A DNA stretch of 64,000 nucleotides from Magnolia sinica (GCF_029962835.1 NC_080583.1:69053158-69117157); one strand, 5' to 3'. Counted from the first letter of the stretch, positions 24,690-36,683 are shown. The notes: a model not told the origin generated them from the letters alone. A program made the numbers and translations.

Positions 24690-25190
24690 TACACCTTCAT
24701 ATTCCCAAAATATGATGCATACAATATTTATAGATTGCATAAGGGAAGATGGTAGGGACTTCACTGACCAACCCTTTGTGATAATTTAATATAATAACAA
24801 GTCATAAAAGGATCTCGATTACTTTGTATAAATTGTAAAGGAATCACATCTAACTATTATTGTTCTTTGATTCTTCAATCCCTTATGCTACTGGGAGGAC
24901 ATGATTATTCACATCTAGTGTCATAGCCAAGAAGAGAACACCCTTGTACATTCCTGTCAAATGTGTTGCATCAACTCACAAAACCCTTCGAATATGCATC
25001 TGGAAGCTTCAGATGCACTGTCCAATTGCAATAAAGTATCATTCAAAATTGTTTATTTCTTCATTCACCTACAAATCCATCACAGTCCCTAAATTTATCT
25101 TTTTCAACTCATGAAGATACACTGGAAGCTCATTATAATAATCCTAATAAGATCTTAAGACTTCTTCCTTTGCGATCTCCTTACCTTTTC
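24690..25190 (-). pseudogene. MULE (Mutator-like) transposase fragment
   Basis: Read on the minus strand with small frame changes, this gives YLHELKKINLGTVMDL, then FEYFIAIGQCI, then VDATHLTGMYKGVLFLAMTLD (24977-24915), then VLPVAXGIEESKNNNSW, and near 24770-24700 IFPYAIYKYCMHH. This order matches the MULE transposase core: the first catalytic Asp in DATH-KGxYKG, the FPIAFGI-like block, and the FP-A-H--C--H block. Stops occur at several points. Only about 170 residues of a protein normally over 600 are present, and no terminal inverted repeats were found. It ends just before an Athila gag fragment on the same strand. Confidence 0.7.
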
Positions 25191-25204
25191 ATGCTTTTTT
25201 GAAG

Positions 25205-25543
25205 CTATGACTTGGTATTCTCCTTCAATGAAAATGGGAACAATTTTAGTATTAGGGTGTCATCTGGCACATTGTTGAAGTGTAGGGTAGATACAATCTC
25301 ATCAAACTCTTTGAGATATAGGTATGGACTCTCATAATCTAGCCCATGGAATTTCAAAAGCAATTGCATCACTCCCGATTTAAAATCCATGTTTTCTGTA
25401 TTATATGGAAAAATCATGCAAGAGCATGTACTCATCCTAGCCAGTTGTAAATGATCACATACGGTTCTAGCTAGAGGATCATTGTGTACATCGTTCTCAT
25501 CTTGTTGTTTTTTGGCACGACGATGGGGTTGATTCTCAACCAT
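25205..25543 (-). pseudogene. Athila-type gag N-terminus
   Basis: A minus-strand frame of 112 codons starting at 25543. FKSGVMQLLLKFHGLDYESPYLYLKEFDEI and DDTLILKLFPFSLKENTKS fit the gag N-terminal capsid domain of Athila-group Ty3/gypsy elements. It is upstream-connected on the same strand to a leader, a decayed PBS and an LTR, the expected order. It breaks off after SLKENTKS, where the MULE relic follows, so the rest of gag and all of pol of this copy are absent. Confidence 0.75.
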
Positions 25544-25935
25544 GTTCTTAGCTAATTTAAAGGATCTTACATGTTGTCTAATCTAACGATGGATAGGCGA
25601 TCCTTCAACTAGTCATCATTCACTTAAGAGACGAAGAGTGTTTTCATGAAACCACTTGGGCATGAACCACTCAAAAACTTAATTCTAAACCTAAACCTAT
25701 TTCTACAGAAATAAAAACTCTACATCGAAATAAGAAATCTGAAATAAACTAAAGCAAGAGGGTTAGAAGGATAGTACCCAATTGATGATTCTGGATTAAA
25801 TTTTGTGAAACAAACAAACAATGTTAGTATTAAAAAAATTTAAAAAAAAAATCATAATATAAAAACATAGAGAAAACTAATCCTAATCCTACACAAATTC
25901 TAGCCATAAGGTATTTTAGAAAAGTGCAGCCGAAG
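25544..25935 (-). other. Athila-type 5' leader
   Basis: Non-coding stretch between the PBS and gag start of the minus-strand Athila copy. A-rich on the plus strand; nothing else seen. Confidence 0.55.
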
Positions 25936-25953
25936 TCCTTGACAACAGTACCA
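25936..25953 (-). other. Decayed primer binding site
   Basis: The minus strand reads TGGTACTGTTGTCAAGGA. The usual Athila/Tat PBS is TGGCGCCGTTGCCGGGGA (tRNA-Asp type). The five or so differences are C-to-T or G-to-A, as expected from decay of methylated cytosines. Its position just after an LTR end and before gag supports the call. Confidence 0.65.
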
Positions 25954-25959
25954 AAAACT

Positions 25960-27425
25960 TGATCTATTTAAAAGGATGACAACCCCAACTACAGGGCTGC
26001 GATGTAGTTTTAACTCAATGAGACCAAGATCGAATCCATAGGAACTTATATTTATGTGTTCTCTAAAACACTTTACAACTAGAACTAGAAATAAAACTAA
26101 CTATGAAATTAGATTATAAGAAATAATGATTGAAACTAAGATAATTTAAAGAGAAAATCAAATAAAAGAAATCACTAGAGCATCAAAGATCCACTTCTAG
26201 TCATTCTTAATGCCTACTTCACTTAATTTAACTAGATAATTCGAAGTCCTATCATATCCAGTCAAATAATAGAAAAGTTAATTTATCATTAACAAACTAA
26301 AATAAATCTAAGCTTCAATTGATTCAGTTCCCTCATAAAGCACCAAAGTATTGATGCAGGGCATTCAAAGCATTTATCGTGCCCTTAGACTACGGTATAT
26401 TAATGGATTTTACATATCAATCCCTTTTAAAATAGATAAGCCATCAATCTTAGTCTTCTTAAGCATCCAAATTGTTCGGAGTTGACAATGGATCACAGCA
26501 AACTAAAAGTAAAAGCTTCATTCAAACCAATATCAATGAATTGTTTAACATTTAAACCAGCGACTTGAATCAAAGTAAACTACGACATTAAAAACCACTA
26601 CAAGCTTCACCTCTTAACCCTAGCTAAGATATTTAACCAACTATAGTCGTGATTGAACTGAACTCAAACAAATACCTGAAAAAATAACTTAGAACTGAAA
26701 GATTAAAGAGGAAGAACATCTCGTAGACGCTCCATTACTCCTTACTTTCTCTTCTAAACACTAAATCGTACCTAGAAGAGCCAAAATCACCCCTTTTCAA
26801 TAGACTTGATTTGCACCAACTTTGAGCCAACTTTGAATTTACGCAGTTGTGTGCACCGTCGATGGCATCAAACTCCCATCGAACACTAATCGATGGCATC
26901 GAAGCTCTCCTCAAGGGATCGAGTAGGAATACCAAAATTGTCCAGCAACAATTTTTCAAATTTTACAAATTTGTCGAAGGCATCAAAGATCTTTCGATGA
27001 CATCAAGTAGGAACACATATTTTTATCCAACAAGCTTCAAAGAAATTGCAAAATTTCTCAATTTATGCTCGATGGCATCGAACCCCCATCGAAGTCCACT
27101 AGCTGGCATTGACAGCCACTTAATAGGATCGAAAGTCTCTAAACTTCTTATGTTTGCAACTTTAACTTGTCTTTACTTTCCATTATTTTGTCCTTAGTTT
27201 TCTTGATCCTTTAGCACTTCAAACCCTCCTTTAAGACCTTGAATCTTTAATTCTTCATTCTATCTTCTTTTGAGATCTAATTCCATCACTTTAAGAACAT
27301 TTTCATCCTTGAGCTCTGAATCACCTCACATGCATAAAACACATATAAGTATATCAAATAAACACACTAATGCATATAAAATCAATGCACAATAAGAGAA
27401 AATATACAATATTTCACACTCAACA
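25960..27425 (-). repeat. Athila-type 5' LTR (about 1.47 kb)
   Basis: On the minus strand it starts TGTTGAGTGTGAAATATTG at 27425 and ends near AGATCA at 25960, before the PBS. The first 25 or so bases resemble the LTR start of the palindromic Athila element at 50893, but the rest differs, so it is a separate subfamily. Imperfect internal repeats of the CGATGGCATCGAA phrase occur near 26860-27130. Confidence 0.7.
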
Positions 27426-27749
27426 CTATTCCCTTGAGAAAAATCCTTACAAGCGTCGGAAACCCTCTCACCTCATGAAAACCCTCACCCCTTAAAGAGA
27501 ACACTCATATTTTTTCAAGAATATAAGCCCTAATTCAGAATTAGACTTATGTATCCCTTACGCAAAAGCTCACAAACTGGTGATCGCACCTTCAGTTGAC
27601 TGAGCTTTCAACAAAGACTTTCGATTGACTGAAAAAATCCTCGATCAATCGGGAACAACACGGTGAGGTTAGGTCAACCCCCAATTTTCCTAGTCGACCA
27701 AACCGCACTTACGTCCCAAAAGTTAAAATGCAAGGCATCCTGCACAACA
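27426..27749 (-). repeat. Copia 3' LTR fragment
   Basis: It follows the end of the copia coding region on the minus strand and starts TGTTGTGCAGG at 27749, immediately after a purine-rich tract (GTCAAGATGGAGAT, 27750-27764) that looks like a PPT. It is cut at 27426 by the Athila LTR. Non-coding. Confidence 0.55.
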
Positions 27750-27799
27750 ATCTCCATCTTGACTTGTATTCTGTCAAGTCACCCTGAAGATCTTGTTAT

Positions 27800-29330
27800 G
27801 TAATCTCCACTTGAGCATAGACCACTCCATGTACTCTCCACCTGGAACAAAGCTCCATCCGCACACATGTTCAAGGGTGCCCAATGTCATCAATGGGTAG
27901 TGAGATTGTTCAAGCCCAACCAATGCTTGAACTTCTCTATGATCACTAGCTTTGTCTACATTTCTGTAATATTTTGGTTCGTATGAATCTTCTAAAACAT
28001 AATCTCTTTTAAAGTAATGAGCTCACATATCTTGTTGAACCTTGCATCGATGTGCTTGGTTTCCGTATGATACACTTGATTCATCACCAAATGGATAGCA
28101 CTCTGACTATCGCAGTGCAACTGAATTGCATTTACTTTAACCTGAGTTCTCCTATCAAACCTTTCAACCACATGCCTCCTTTAACACCCCTATCGGAGTC
28201 ATATATTCTACCTCGATTGTAGACAACGTTATTGCATACTGAAGCGTAGATCTCCAACATATTGGTCTACCTACTAATGTGAAAGCATATCATGTGATGG
28301 ACATCTTGTTGTCTAAAACACCTGCATAATCCAAATCCACATAGCATATAACTTCACTTGAAGCTTTATGTCCCACAAACATGATTCCAATATTGACTGT
28401 GCCCCTGAGATATATAAGAATTCACTTGACAGCATTCCAATGCTTCTTCCCTAAATTTAATATATATCTATTAACCACATCGACTGTTTGTGAAAATTCA
28501 ACCTCGTGAAAACCATTGCATACATCAAACTCCCACTACATTAGTGTACAACACTACTGACATTTCTGAAATCTCTTCCTCTATACTTGGACACGATTGG
28601 GCTAATAGGTTAAAGTGAACTGCTAGAGGCGTGCTAACTGGCTAAGTACTTTCTATATGGAACCTATCTAACACCCTCTACACATAATCTTTTTGAGAAA
28701 GCTATAGCTTTCCAGACTCTCTATCTCTACTTATCTCCATTCCTATCATCATCTTCGCAGCGCCTAGATCCTTCATATCAAACTTCATGCTTAACGGAGA
28801 CCTAAGCAAGTGTATCTTTGTCTTGTCATTTGCAGTAATCAACATATCATCCTTGCACCCTATAGTTTTCTGACCTTTTAGAAGTTCCACTAACTCTCAT
28901 TATTGATTCCTATCTAGAGATTTCATCTCCTCTGTCACGGCCAACATCCACCCATCGCCATCCTTTCTAGATTTTACCTCTTGAAAGGTGGATGGATTTC
29001 CACTCCCTATGAACAATGTAAAAGACACCATGTCATCAAACTCGTATCAAATCGGAGCTCTAATGGTTCTTGTTTGCTTATTCATAGCTATACTTTCTTG
29101 GTTATCCTACTGATTATTTTGCTTAGTGTATTGCTCTTGTTGATTTTCACCTTTAATCATTGCTCAATTGAATCCACTTGCGCTGATAATCTCTCGGTCT
29201 TACCATGTGTATCTGACTGCCCTGTTGCAGAGTCCTCGTTGGTCTTCGGCATTAATACCTCATCGAAGATGATATTTCTGTTAATCACTACCTTTTGTGA
29301 AACTGGATCTTAAAGCTTATAGCCCTTGAT
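27800..29330 (-). pseudogene. Tork-like copia RT and RNase H, RT core deleted
   Basis: Minus strand. RT begins near 29010 (MVSFTLFIGSGNPSTFQE, EEMKSLDRNQ, ELLKGQKTIGCK) and then jumps at about 28857 directly to DDMLITANDKTKIHLLRS, so the palm between the GCKWVFK block and the first Asp of YVDD is gone (normally over 100 residues). The later part is well preserved: KFDMKDLGAAKMMIGMEISRDR (28800-28710), YLRGTVNIGIMFVG near 28400, and RNase H with YVDLDYAGVLDNKMS and ICWRSTLQYAITLSTIEVEYM near 28320-28190. The tail to 27800 is broken by stops. The protein would have been cytoplasmic in virus-like particles; this copy cannot be active. Confidence 0.8.
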
Positions 29331-30550
29331 ACCTTTCTCATACACGAAAAATATTCACTTTCTAGACTTTTGATCCAATTTTGACCTTTGTCCACTTTGC
29401 ACATGAACATATGTTGGACACCCGAACATTCTCAATCCTGAGTAATTGCCGTCCTTGCATATCAAGACTTCATCTACAACCTTAGAGTCTAGCACTGTAA
29501 ATGGTGGTCGATTTACTATGTAGCATGTCATATTTACCACTTCAGTCCAAAAGCTTTTAGGTAACCCCATGTGCAACCTCATACTTCTCTCCCTCTCCAA
29601 CAGAGTTCTATTCATCATCTCTATTAACCCATTCTATTATGGGGTTCCTAGAGTTGAGAAGTGCCTTGTAATGCCTTGATCCTTACAAAATTCCATGAAT
29701 TCTACCTCTTTGAATTCTATACCATTGTCTGACCTAAAATACTTAACATGTCTCTCGGTTTGCTTCTCTACTTATACATTCCATTGCTTAAACCTAGCGA
29801 ACACCTCAGATTTGTGTTTTAAGAAGTAGACCCAAACCTTCCTCAAGTAATCGTCTATGAAGGTCATGAAGTATCATGCCCCTCCCTTAGACGATACTGT
29901 TATTGGCCCCCAAACATCGAAATGAATACAGTCAAGCACCCCATTCCTAGTGTGTGTAGCAGTCTTGAACCTTACCCTACACTACTTCCCATAAATGCAA
30001 TTCTCACAAAAATCCACTTTTCTCGCCTTAAATTTCTTTAACAGTTTCCGTTTATAGAGTTCCATCATGACCCTCATGCTCATATGCTCTAGCTACATAT
30101 GTCATAAATTTGAGTCATTTGTGTAAGATTTTGCGTGTGAGGTGGTAATGGCCTCACCCATAACTGTGCTCCTAACCAACTTGTACATATTTTCAACCTT
30201 ACATCATTTCATCAACACCATTTCAGCTCTAGTAACCTTGATTACACTGCCCATTTCTTTAAACATGCAAATGTTCATATTTAAAACCCCCAAGGTATTA
30301 AGTTTTTCTTCAGATCTGAGGCATGCCTAACATCACCTAGAGTTTATACGACTTCGTCAAAACATCCTCACCTTGATGGTCCCTATTTCGATAGCCTTAC
30401 ATGCTACATCATTGTCCATCATAACACTCCTATCATCATAGGACTTGCAGGAATCAAACCAAATCCTATTCACGCACATGTGATATGAACATCCTAAATC
30501 TAGAATTCAAGTGTTTGAGAGACAACTCGTACTTGAACAAACTGAGAGGT
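29331..30550 (-). pseudogene. Tork-like copia protease end and integrase
   Basis: Minus strand. The protease motif appears as ILDLGCSYHMC near 30503-30472 (normal copia DSGASHHM; the Ser after Asp is changed). The integrase zinc-binding part ends FCENCIYGK near 30010. The DDE core shows DCIHFDVWGP near 29930, RSDNGIEFK near 29730 (second Asp) and ERERSMRLHMGLPKSFWTE at 29590-29530, followed by YSGLRMFGCPTYVHV at 29440-29396. The order PR-INT-RT is the copia order. The glutamate region (NGLIEMMNRTLLERE) is near 29630-29590. Stops and frame changes are frequent. Confidence 0.8.
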
Positions 30551-31358
30551 GGTCTCCTTCTGAGTTCTCTTTTGCTTCATTCACTGATTCACCCACGTTC
30601 TATTTTCCTTTCCTTTTCAGGTTATCCTTCCATTTTTTACAATCTCTCTTGAAATGCCCCTTAATGCTATAGTAAAAGCATCTGCCATTTACCTTCAATT
30701 TCAATCTACACTTTTTCTTCTTACCAGACCAAGATCACTCAATGGATCGCCCATGTCCCTTACTCCCTTTCGTGACTAACCCTTCCTCCTGAGAGTCCTC
30801 ATCGACCTACTTCTTCCTCATTTCGATGGAAACAAGAGATGCAGTAATGTCTTTAAGCTTCACTATATTCTTCCCATACAGTGGAGTAGTGACGAGATTG
30901 TCGTATGATGTGAGAAGTGATGCTAGTAATACCACTGCTTTATTTTCTTCATTGCCCTTTATTCTAAGCCTTAACAACTCGCCACATAGCTTTGTAAATC
31001 AGTTCATGTGCTACAAGAAATTGGATCCTTTCTTCATATATTGCTTGAAGAGTTGTTTCTTCACAGACAACTTGTTTGTAAGGGACTTCGCCATATATAG
31101 GTCTCCTAGCTTCTTCCACATCGTTACGGGATATTCCTCATCTAAGACATTGTACATAACTTGATCTAATAAACACAAACGGCTAGTGCTTATAGCTTTC
31201 TCCCTGAGATCGCTTCAATCATCATCCGGCATCCTCTTGGATTTTGTTTCGAACAATGCCTTGCTCAACCCTTGTAAAACTAGAATGTCATTAACATTCC
31301 ACTATCATAAACTAAAATTATTCTTCCCATCGAATTTTCATATGTTGAATTTTGATCA
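30551..31358 (-). pseudogene. Tork-like copia gag
   Basis: Minus-strand gag beginning at about 31340 with KFDGKNNFSL, then LCLLDQVMYNVLDEEYPVTMWKKLGDLY (31190-31110) and LTNKLSVKKQLFKQYMKKG, the UBN2/gag pattern of Tork-type copia elements. A zinc knuckle near 30682-30640 reads C-x3-S-x3-H-x4-C (CFYYSIKGHFKRDC), in which the second Cys has become Tyr, so it is defective. Several stops. The upstream leader and 5' LTR are absent because a CACTA-like terminus begins at 31359 almost at the gag start. Confidence 0.75.
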
Positions 31359-31560
31359 CACTACAAGAAAAGGGGGCTTTAGCCTCAGTTCAAAACTGTG
31401 GCTAAAAGGGTTAAAAACTGAGGCTAAAACCTTTAGCCTCGGTTATCCAAACTGAGGTTGAAACCCCAGGGCTAAAGGCTTTAGCCTCAGTTTTAGCAAT
31501 TGAGGCTAAAATGACTTTTATAGCCTCAGTTCTTCAAGTGAAGCTAAAAGAATCTAATTG
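31359..31560. mobile_element. CACTA-like terminus A
   Basis: It starts CACTACAAGAAAAGGGGGCT, a classic CACTA end, and carries about eight subterminal repeats of AGCCTCAGTT or its inverse AACTGAGGCT. Related ACTGAGACTA repeats occur at 57312-57430. No transposase seen. 31561-31697 holds nothing recognisable. Confidence 0.65.
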
Positions 31561-31697
31561 GATATGGCCAACTTGATGATAGGAATGGATATAATTGTTT
31601 GCGTGCCAACCCAGTACACAGAAGCATGTAGATAAGCTGCTTGTACATGCGTGTGATAATAGAAAAGCTGAATATGAACTATCAAATATTTATGCAA

Positions 31698-32215
31698 CAC
31701 TACATGAAAAATGGAAAAAAAAGGACGGATTTAGAGACGGTTCTGGACCGTCTCTAAAATTGCTTGGTTTAAAGACGCTTTAGAGACGGCCGTAAACCGT
31801 CTCTACAATTTTAGACGGCCCCTGACCGTCCTTAATATTGTCTTAAAAATTTGAACGTCCACAAATCATTTAAGACGGTCATTGACCATCTTATATGGGT
31901 CATCTAGGACGGTCATTGGCCATCGGCATTAGAGACGGTCCTTGATCGTCTTATATGAGGTCATCCGAGACGGTCATTGGCCATCTGCATTAGAGACAGT
32001 CATTAGCCGTCTTTTACTTCCAATCTGAGACTGTCAAAGACCGTCTCTATTAGAGACGGTCCTTAGCCGTCTTAAAGCCCTGTTAAAGACCGTCTCTGTT
32101 AGAGACTGTCAAAGACCATCTCTATTAGACATGGTCAAGGACCGTCTCTATTAGAGACGGTCCTAAACCGTCTTATAGCCCTGTCAAAGACCGTCTTTAA
32201 TGCTCAGGTCAAAAA
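31698..32215. mobile_element. CACTA-like terminus B (left)
   Basis: It starts CACTACATGAAAAATGG and reaches AAGGACGG about 22 bases in. About 15 subterminal GAGACGGTC...GACCGTCTC repeats follow to about 32205. The terminus and motif resemble the inverted end at 57311. The base triplet before it is CAA. Confidence 0.75.
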
Positions 32216-32794
32216 TGAAAAAGTTCAAAAAAAATATGAATTTCGAAAAAATTAATAGTTGAGAAGCTTAGAAAATTAATTAACAATGTTTAAGAAAATT
32301 TTAAATTTTGAAAAAAGAAAACTATAATTTTATAAAAATCTAGATTTTGAAAAAAAAAAAAAAACTAAGAACTTCGAATAATGTTGATAATTTTGAAAGA
32401 AAAAAAATTCGATAAAAATATGATATTTTGAAAACGAAAATTTAAAAAATTAAACAAAATTGTGAAAAAATTGATAAAATGTAAAAAAATATATATATTT
32501 TTTAAAAAAGAAAACTAGATTTTGTATTTTGACAACAAAAATTGAAAAGTTATATAACAAAAGTGAGATTAAAAAAATGATATTTTGAAAAAGAAAATTT
32601 AAGAAATTAAACAAAATTGTGAAAAATTGACAAATTGTAAAAAAATATATATTTTTAAAAAAAGAAAATTAGATTTTGTATTATGACAAGAAAAATTAAA
32701 AGTTATATAACAAAAGTGAGATTAAAAAAATGATATTTTGAAAAAGAAAATTTTTAAAATTAAAAAAAAAAATTGTGAAAAAATTGATAAATTG

Positions 32795-32798
<4 letters not shown>

Positions 32799-32828
<30 letters not shown>
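32799..32828. repeat. (TA)n microsatellite
   Basis: About 15 TA units in the A-rich stretch. Confidence 0.9.
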
Positions 32829-32832
<4 letters not shown>

Positions 32833-34528
32833 GAAAACTAAATTTGGTAAAAAAAATGTTAAATTTATTTAGTTAAAAGAGTTTTGGATGCGGTTGAAAC
32901 TTGGTCTGACCCCTCATCCAAGTGGGACACACATAATGAGTGGGTTGGATATGTGAATCACATTTAAGCAGGCCCAATATATGATTATGACTATTTTAAG
33001 GAAACCTTTCTCTACTACATTTAAATGAGTTACTCGTTACCTTTACTAGAGTAAACTCTGTGGGGTTCACCATTTTTTATTTATTTTATCCACTCCATTC
33101 ATCCATGTTAACAGATAATTTGAAGTCTAAAGAACAAAAAGGAAGCATATCCAAAGCTCAAGTGGACCACACCATAGGAAATAGTGTGATTGAACCTCTA
33201 CCATTTAAAATTTCTTAAAGGCCATAGAAGTTTTAGATCAAGCTGATGTTTGTGTTTTCTATTCATTTATATATTTTTGATATTATGAACAACCTTTAAC
33301 TATTTTTGGACAATCTGATCAGTCCGGACATGAAGAGTAAATAACTTCAGATGTTAAAATCAAAATTCACTCAAATTGTTGATCAATCTTGTTTGCCCAA
33401 TATATTTCTCATATGTAATATGATCGAGGCGAGTAACTAGTCAAATTGAGGGTAATGATCAGTAAAATAGAGTGAATGGACCAGACATGTAAAATGGGCC
33501 CATCATGATGTGTGTCGAACATCAACTCCGTGCATTTGATTTCTCCCCTTTAGCTTATGAGATATCTCAAAAATCATCCGTATACGAAACTCAAGTGTTA
33601 ATTACCATCTAAAACTATGTGAAGACATCTAAAAAAATATAAACAGTACAATATTAGATGTCATACCATTTTGGGGCCATAAACGTTTTGGATCAAGCTG
33701 ATTTTTGTTTTTTCCCTTCATCTGGCCCTGTATGACCTAATCAACATATTGGATGTCAAATAAACAGTACAGTAAGCCTTAGGAAGATTTTAATGATGGA
33801 TATCCAATTACTATTGTTTCATGTGGTGTGGTGCACCTAAGATATCTGTGGTAGGGTCCACTACAGATTTTTATCTGCCTCACTCTTTGGCTCATGACGT
33901 AAAATGATATTTCAAAATGGATGGACGGTGTGGATATAACAAATACATCATAGTGGGGCAGACAAAACTTTGTGGATGTTGGTCGGTGCTCTATGGGTCC
34001 CACCATGATGTATGTGTTTCATCCAAGTGGGACATATAATGAATGGGTTGGATCTATGAACCACATCTAGGTGGGCCCAATAAATGATTATTTTTAAGGT
34101 CGTGGCCCACCATGAAATGGTGCATCTGATTGATGGGGCAGATCCAAAGTTCAAGTGGACCCACCATAAAAAAGAGTGGGATAGTGACACCCACTATTGA
34201 AACCTTCTTAAGGCCCGCCACGATGTTTATTTGAGATCCAACCTGTTTATAAGTTAATACAGACATGGATGTAGTTGAAAATTGGTCTGACCCCTCATCC
34301 AAGTGGGACACACGTAATGATTGTGTTGGATATGTAAATCACATTTAGGCAGACCCAATATATGATTATGAATGTTCTAAGGAAACCCCTCCATTATATT
34401 ATGTGGTGTGACCCACATTTAGGATGATGTGTTATATATCCTTGCCGCCCCTATGTTTCTCCAACCCATTTTTGGACCGGGTAATAATGTAAAAATGTTT
34501 TAATTTTTAAAAAATTTTGTCAGTAAAA

Positions 34529-34529
<1 letters not shown>

Positions 34530-34586
<57 letters not shown>
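34530..34586. repeat. (GT)n microsatellite
   Basis: About 28 uninterrupted GT units. Confidence 0.95.
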
Positions 34587-34588
<2 letters not shown>

Positions 34589-36387
34589 TTTTTATAACAT
34601 ATGAATGGAAATTTTTTTTTATATAATTAAAAGGTAATATTTAAATGATTTGTAATATGACATGAAAAAGAATTTTGAAAAGTTTAGAAATTTTAACTAT
34701 GTTTAAGAAAAATTTGGAGAACAAAATAATGCTTTTGAAGAAAAAAAATAACATTTTGAAAATTTTGAGAAAGAATTAAAAATATGAGAAAATTTTTGAG
34801 ATTTTGAAAATAAAAATTCAAAATTTGTATTTTAAATATTTTTGAGATATTTTATAATAAAAATGATATTTAGTTAAAAGAGATAAAAAATATACATTTT
34901 GAAAAAAAAATGTTAAATTTATTTGTGAAAAATAAAATTACTAACTTATCAGGCACATCCACTAATTGAACCTTTAATCATTTTTGGACAATATAATCAG
35001 TTCAAATTGAAGAGTAAATAACTTCAGATGTTTAAATCAAATTTCACTAAAATTGTTGATCAATCTTGTATGCCCAATATCTTTCTCATATGTAGCCTGA
35101 TTGAGGCGAGTAACTAGTCAAATTGAGAGTATTGATTAGTAAAATAGAGTGAATGGACCATACATGTAAAATGGGCCAAATATTCTAGTTAAAATTGTGA
35201 CCCAACTTACTGACCTCGTGAGAACCTAAGAATTGATGTTACTAAGTTTTGTGGGGCCCATCATGATGTGTGTCGAACATCAACACCGTGGATTTGATGT
35301 GTCCCCTTTAGGTTATGAGATATCTCAAAAATCATCGGTAAACGAAACTCAAGTGGGCCATACCATTTAAAACTATGTGAAGGCATCCTAAAAAATATAA
35401 AAGCACTTGGTGCGGCCCACATGAGTTTTGGATGCGATTGAAACTTGATCTGACCCCTCATCCAAGTGGGACACACATAATGAGTGGGTTAGACATGTGA
35501 ATCACATTTAGGCAGGCCTAATATATGATTATGAATGTTTTAAGGAAACCTTTCTCCACTACATTTAAGTGAGTTACTCGTTACCTTTACAAATTGTGAA
35601 AAAATTGATCAAAATTGTGAAAAAATTGACAAATTATAAAAAAATTATATTTTTTTAAAAAGAAAACTAGTTTTTACATTTTGACAAGAAAAATTGAAAA
35701 GTTATATAACAAAAGTAAGATTAAAAAATTGATATTTTGAAAAAGAAATTTATGCTGGGCCCACTTCAGATTTTTATAGGCTTCATTTTTTAGCCTATGT
35801 AATAAAACTATATGTTAAAATGGATGGATGGAGTGGATAAAATGATTAAATCATGGTGGGCCCCATGGGATTGACTCAGTACGCTTGGGAACGGATTGGC
35901 TACTCCCCTGACACCAGCCAATGGCTGGTGGTCGATGCTCTGTGGCCCCCACCATGATGTATGTGTTTCAGCCATGCCGTCCATATATTTTTATAGATAA
36001 TTTTACAATATGAGACCAAAAATGAGATATATCCAAATCTCAAGTGGACCACATTACACGAAATTGTGTTGAATGAGCGTCGACCATTAAAAACATTTTG
36101 GTAGCCATAAAAGTTTTGGATCAAGCTGATTTTTGTTTTTTCCCTTCATCTGGTCCTGTATGACTAAATCAACAGATTGGATGTCAAATAAACAGTATAG
36201 TAGGCCTTAGGAGGATTTTAATGGTGGATATCCAATCACTATCGTTCTCATCTGGTGTGGACCACTTGAGATTTATATCCCTCTAATTTTTGCCATAAAG
36301 CTCTAAAATGATCTTTAAAAATGGATGAACGGAATGGATGAAACACATACATCATTGAACTACCCATGGAACACCGTCCATGGTCTC

Positions 36388-36423
36388 GCCCAAAATTGGG
36401 CGCGGTCTCGCCCAAAATTGGGC
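36388..36423. repeat. Two tandem 14-bp palindromes
   Basis: GCCCAAAATTGGGC occurs at 36388-36401 and again at 36410-36423, within a 22-bp tandem unit (GGTCTCGCCCAAAATTGGGC plus two bases). Each copy is a perfect palindrome. Confidence 0.9.
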
Positions 36424-36437
36424 ACCCAATCCCTCTG

Positions 36438-36439
<2 letters not shown>

Positions 36440-36496
<57 letters not shown>
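36440..36496. repeat. (CT)n microsatellite
   Basis: About 28 CT units shortly upstream of the first exon-like block; a CT tract is common in plant 5' leaders but also arises by chance. Confidence 0.95.
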
Positions 36497-36501
<5 letters not shown>

Positions 36502-36683
36502 TGTGCTCTGCCCTTTTTCCTTCATTTCCCTTATTTTTTCGGCCCCATTTTTTCCTCCATCTGCAGATGTAAAAAGCATCGTCCGCTCTCTCTGTCCTAT
36601 ATGTCCGATCTTTCCAAACCCTCCTTCCCTTTTTCCACCAGGGCCACATCCCCTCCACTTTCGACCCCCCCTCACCACCCCAT

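Larger units (their letters stand above)
32216..36380. other. AT-rich non-coding region with duplicated modules
   Basis: No coding content. 32220-32830 and 34600-34930 are A-rich (repeated AAAATTGTGAAAAAATTGA and GATATTTTGAAAAAG phrases). A module with the CATCCAAGTGGGACACAC phrase recurs near 32920, 34300 and 35460; a module with TAAATAACTTCAGATGTT recurs near 33340 and 35010; one with TGTGTCGAACATCAAC recurs near 33510 and 35270; and one with AAGCTGATTTTTGTTTTTTC recurs near 33700 and 36130. This is repeat-derived sequence duplicated in pieces. Confidence 0.7.
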
